From: Hysterangium stoloniferum | Lineage: Eukaryota > Basidiomycota > Agaricomycetes > Hysterangiales > Hysterangiaceae | Length of the DNA stretch: 64,000 bases | NCBI GenBank assembly: GCA_015178975.1 | Contig: WHVD01000073.1 | Span: 186,001-250,000, forward strand | Reading direction: 5' to 3' | In this document: positions 61,897 through 64,000 of the stretch, in pieces | How the letters are laid out: each line of letters opens with the position of its first letter | Numbering within the stretch: the first letter of the stretch is position 1 | Notes under the pieces: generated by a model | The model's input: the letters and a program-made list of their open reading frames with translations, nothing else | Told to the model about the DNA's origin: nothing | Databases searched by the model: none | Translations under genes and position numbers: made by a program

Positions 61897-62330
61897 CAAG
61901 TCCTTTACTCTCAAGTCTAATATGACCCAGCACTTCAACAACATACATTCAAGGCAAGAATTTGATGCAGATGGGCCTCACTTGTGTGGACCTTTAGTTA
62001 CTTATACAATCATCCTGTTTTTCCTGCTGCCTAGCCATGTATGTACCCTCTTCGTTAGTTCGTTGAGCAATACACCGTGGTCCTATCAACCTGTGGGACC
62101 AGGACCCAGTGAGCCTATTTGAAGACAGGCTTTCATTGTCCACATCACACAAGTCATCCGACAAATCTACTCCCTCTAAAACATACCATTCTTCGTCCTG
62201 TCGATAAATGTTATATTCCACGTCACCGCATTACTCCTGGACAATCATTCTTATATCCCACTGCAGTTAGGCTCAGTAAAAAAAACCACCCACAGTTTAA
62301 ACTTCCGTTACACTTTTAGAGAGGTAAAGA
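61897..62330 (+). pseudogene. remnant of second C2H2 finger, unit 2
   Basis: Past the stop at 61896 the text CPQTDCSKSFTLKSNMTQHFNN is still legible in another frame, followed by about 150 bp not present in unit 1 (61975-62125) and then the normal family 3' end (TGTCGATAAATGTTATATT). It is untranslated in my model. Confidence 0.65.
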
Positions 62331-62513
62331 CGTTTTAAGTATCTCAGCGGTTAAACGTTAGCTGAGAGATTTACTTACTATACTACGCGTATATAATAGT
62401 ACAATCGAGAGGAGATTGAACATTTATGACCCTTATTGCGTCTTCTCGAGACATTCTGTCTCACCTTTTTCATACGAGCGCTTACTTCTACGATACTCGT
62501 TATATCTAATAAG
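62325..62513. other. about 190-bp extra segment in unit 2 3' flank
   Basis: Unit 1 reads directly from the 3' flank (ACACTTTTGGAGAG) into GCCTAGGCAAA; unit 2 has about 190 bp between these, bordered by AGAG on the left and AAGAG on the right. It could be a small insertion with a short target duplication. I find no coding content. Confidence 0.5.
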
Positions 62514-62654
62514 AGGCCTAGGCAAAAGAACATAAATGATCTGTGAGGGGTCTCAAAAAGGGGCTCTGGCAGTAGCTACGCTTACATCGTTAGTCACTTG
62601 CGAAGTGATGCATAAGGGTGGCCAAGTTTAGAAATGTGGCATATACATTTATCG

Positions 62655-62745
62655 ACAGAACGAAGAAACGAAGTATGTTATATATATATGTTGGACGACT
62701 CGCGCGATGTGGACGAATAAGCATAGCGATGATAGTGTGTGTTGT
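62655..62745 (-). pseudogene. inverted fragment of the C2H2 3' exon, after unit 2
   Basis: Same inverted fragment as at 58915-59025, in the same relative place (ATCGACAGAACGAAGAAACG, then GCGCGATGTGGACGAATA). It shows that the fragment was part of the unit before tandem duplication. Confidence 0.7.
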
Positions 62746-62865
62746 TAAGGCACCGGCCCATTATGGTGTTTGAAAAGTAAAGTATATCATATTAAGGGAA
62801 AAAAACGTTTTGGAGGTCATGCACCGTATACCTACCTACCTATAAATGCTGTTGTTTCTATAGTT

Positions 62866-64000
62866 ATTTTGATGTCATGTCTGGATTTTTTATTGTCGAC
62901 CGTAACATGTACGTATACAGTGAGCTTAGTATATTGTTTTGTGCTTTATGGTCAGCGAGCAGTTAGTTGTGAGAGAATCAAATACCTAGTCGAGGTACAC
63001 AGCATATATACCCTGCAGGCACTGGCCGTCTATCTTCCTTCCTCTCTAGTCATCATGACCACAGTTGGCCCACGCTTCCAGAGAACTCCTTCTCCCTCTA
63101 CTGCAACCTATTCGGGCATGGCTAACTACAGGACAGACTCCTATCGTCCCATCGACACCCGCAAAGTAGCCAAGACTCACTTTGACGAAATACAGGCCTA
63201 TTTGGGCGAACATGGAAACGGTAGGTCTAATCTACTTGCCATGCAGCTTGGCCATTTACGTGTTTCCCGCTGACTATCACCTCAAGAACCTTTGAACTCG
63301 AGGGTAAGTATAAGGGAGAAACTCACACGTCTCACAATGCAGCAATTCTCAGGGCTGTCAACTGATATCTACGATGAACTTATGCGCCGAAAAAATAACA
63401 AGACTGGAAACGATTTTTTCGTCCTAGTTCCATTTCTCCCCATACGGCAGGATTTCCATCCTAAACGAAATGAAGCTAGACAGCAACTCGCCACCTTGCT
63501 CAACCCTCGATTCAAGGATCTTGCTACAGATGTGTACTTTGAACTTAATAGAAGATATCCGGAATTCAAAGAACCTGAGGTTCGCTTCCGTTCCATATAT
63601 CCGCTGAGAACGTGCTTCTTGATTCCATTGTAGCCTACTGGCACGCCTCCGCCTGTTCCATCCCTAAACGACGACTCGTCTAGTCCTGAGTACTATGACG
63701 CTCGCACTTCACAGCCCAGTGAAGATAACTCCCCCTGTTATGTTGCCCCATCACCTCTTCAGGAATCATTTTCAAGAACATCCCCTCTCTGCCTCGATGG
63801 TCTTATAACACAGCGTAGCAAGTATGTCGAGGCACGCGGGGGTTATGCGGACATATGGACCGGTGAATTAGATGGCAAAAAAATTGCCATCAAGTCAATG
63901 AGAATATTTAACAGTATGGGTTTGCGGATTGTGAAGGAAAAATTATTCAAGGTATAAAGCCTCAGATTCTTCACACAGACTACTTGAACTTATTTTGTGC
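62866..64000 (+). repeat. tandem array unit 3, cut by window edge
   Basis: Third direct unit, beginning with the same promoter segment and reaching the N-lobe of the kinase at the window end. More units may follow. Confidence 0.85.
63055..63951 (+). CDS. SHD-kinase, array unit 3, partial
   Basis: Exons 63055-63220, 63287-63579 and 63634-63951 close in frame; further exons lie beyond the window. It starts MTTVGPRFQRTPSPS. SHD repeats: REKLTRLTMQQFSGLSTDIY and RQQLATLLNPRFKDLATDVY, the best-kept of the three units. The GC-started intron of units 1 and 2 is absent: a short residue of it is translated in frame (NDFFVLVPFLP). The kinase N-lobe has GGYADIWTGEL and KIAIKSM and ends at the conserved splice donor after KEKLFK. 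Nothing visible is broken. Confidence 0.85.

Larger units (their letters stand above)
59131..62865 (+). repeat. tandem array unit 2
   Basis: Second direct unit, about 3.74 kb. It carries the most complete SHD-kinase-zinc-finger gene. Relative to unit 1 it has four linker repeats, an extra stretch near 61975-62125, and about 190 bp extra at 62325-62513. Confidence 0.88.

Noticed and set aside
1-64000. tRNA, rRNA or origin signals
   Set aside because: Scanning intergenic stretches by eye for tRNA B-box-like blocks and rRNA motifs gave nothing I would defend; a covariance-model search would be needed to be sure.

Overview
This window is a nuclear segment of a filamentous basidiomycete, most likely an Agaricomycete. 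The genes are dense and intron-rich, with introns mostly 45-70 nt bounded by GT-AG and a few by GC-AG. The gene content is typical of these fungi: a TIM50 with an FCP1-like domain, a Cdc15/Imp2-type F-BAR/SH3 protein, a GH71 alpha-1,3-glucanase, a fungal Zn2Cys6 regulator, an Hva1-type TUDOR protein, and a DIRS-order tyrosine-recombinase retroelement. I cannot name the species.

Layout. Positions 1-1.2 kb hold the start of a RhoGEF (DH) gene running off the left edge. 3.7-5.8 kb: TIM50. 6.5-8.0 kb: an unrecognised low-complexity protein. 9.0-10.7 kb: a single-C2H2 protein. 11.0-12.9 kb: an RGG-tailed unrecognised protein in about ten exons. 13.5-15.1 kb: a penta-EF-hand protein (Pef1/ALG-2 family) in 14 exons. 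15.2-17.2 kb: a soluble twin ABC ATPase. 17.6-20.8 kb: F-BAR/SH3. 21-23 kb: coatomer zeta and an N2227-type methyltransferase, divergent. 23.4-24.3 kb: a duplicated Hva1 TUDOR protein. 24.3-27.2 kb looks like a gene-poor, decayed stretch. 27.2-28.7 kb: Hub1/UBL5 and GEP4 phosphatase, divergent. 30 kb: a two-finger C2H2 gene. 31.7-34.9 kb: an AT-hook-like protein. 35.1-38.7 kb: a Zn2Cys6 regulator, head to head with dynactin p25 (38.7-39.5 kb). 39.7-41.5 kb: a GT61 glycosyltransferase. 42.2-43.1 kb: a second C2H2 gene. 44.8-46.3 kb: a monoacylglycerol lipase. 46.5-48.7 kb: GH71. 49-50.4 kb: 3-ketoacyl-CoA reductase. 50.4-55.1 kb: a young-looking DIRS-order element.

The most unusual part is 55.5-64 kb. 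It is a tandem array of three units of about 3.6-3.7 kb. Each codes for two Spa2-homology (SHD/GIT) repeats followed by a protein kinase domain. In the first two units the kinase C-lobe continues toward C2H2 zinc fingers derived from the same family as the genes at 30 and 42-43 kb. In unit 2 the kinase C-lobe, four 41-residue linker repeats and the first zinc finger lie in one uninterrupted 783-nt exon, so the fusion is read directly from sequence. Unit 1 carries a stop at the kinase/finger junction and an inserted segment, unit 2 has lost its second finger, and unit 3 is cut by the window edge. Downstream of units 1 and 2 lies an inverted fragment of the C2H2 3' end, which suggests how the chimera arose.

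Exon boundaries were placed by eye from splice signals, reading-frame continuity and family expectation. Where the summed exon length and phase close exactly I say so.
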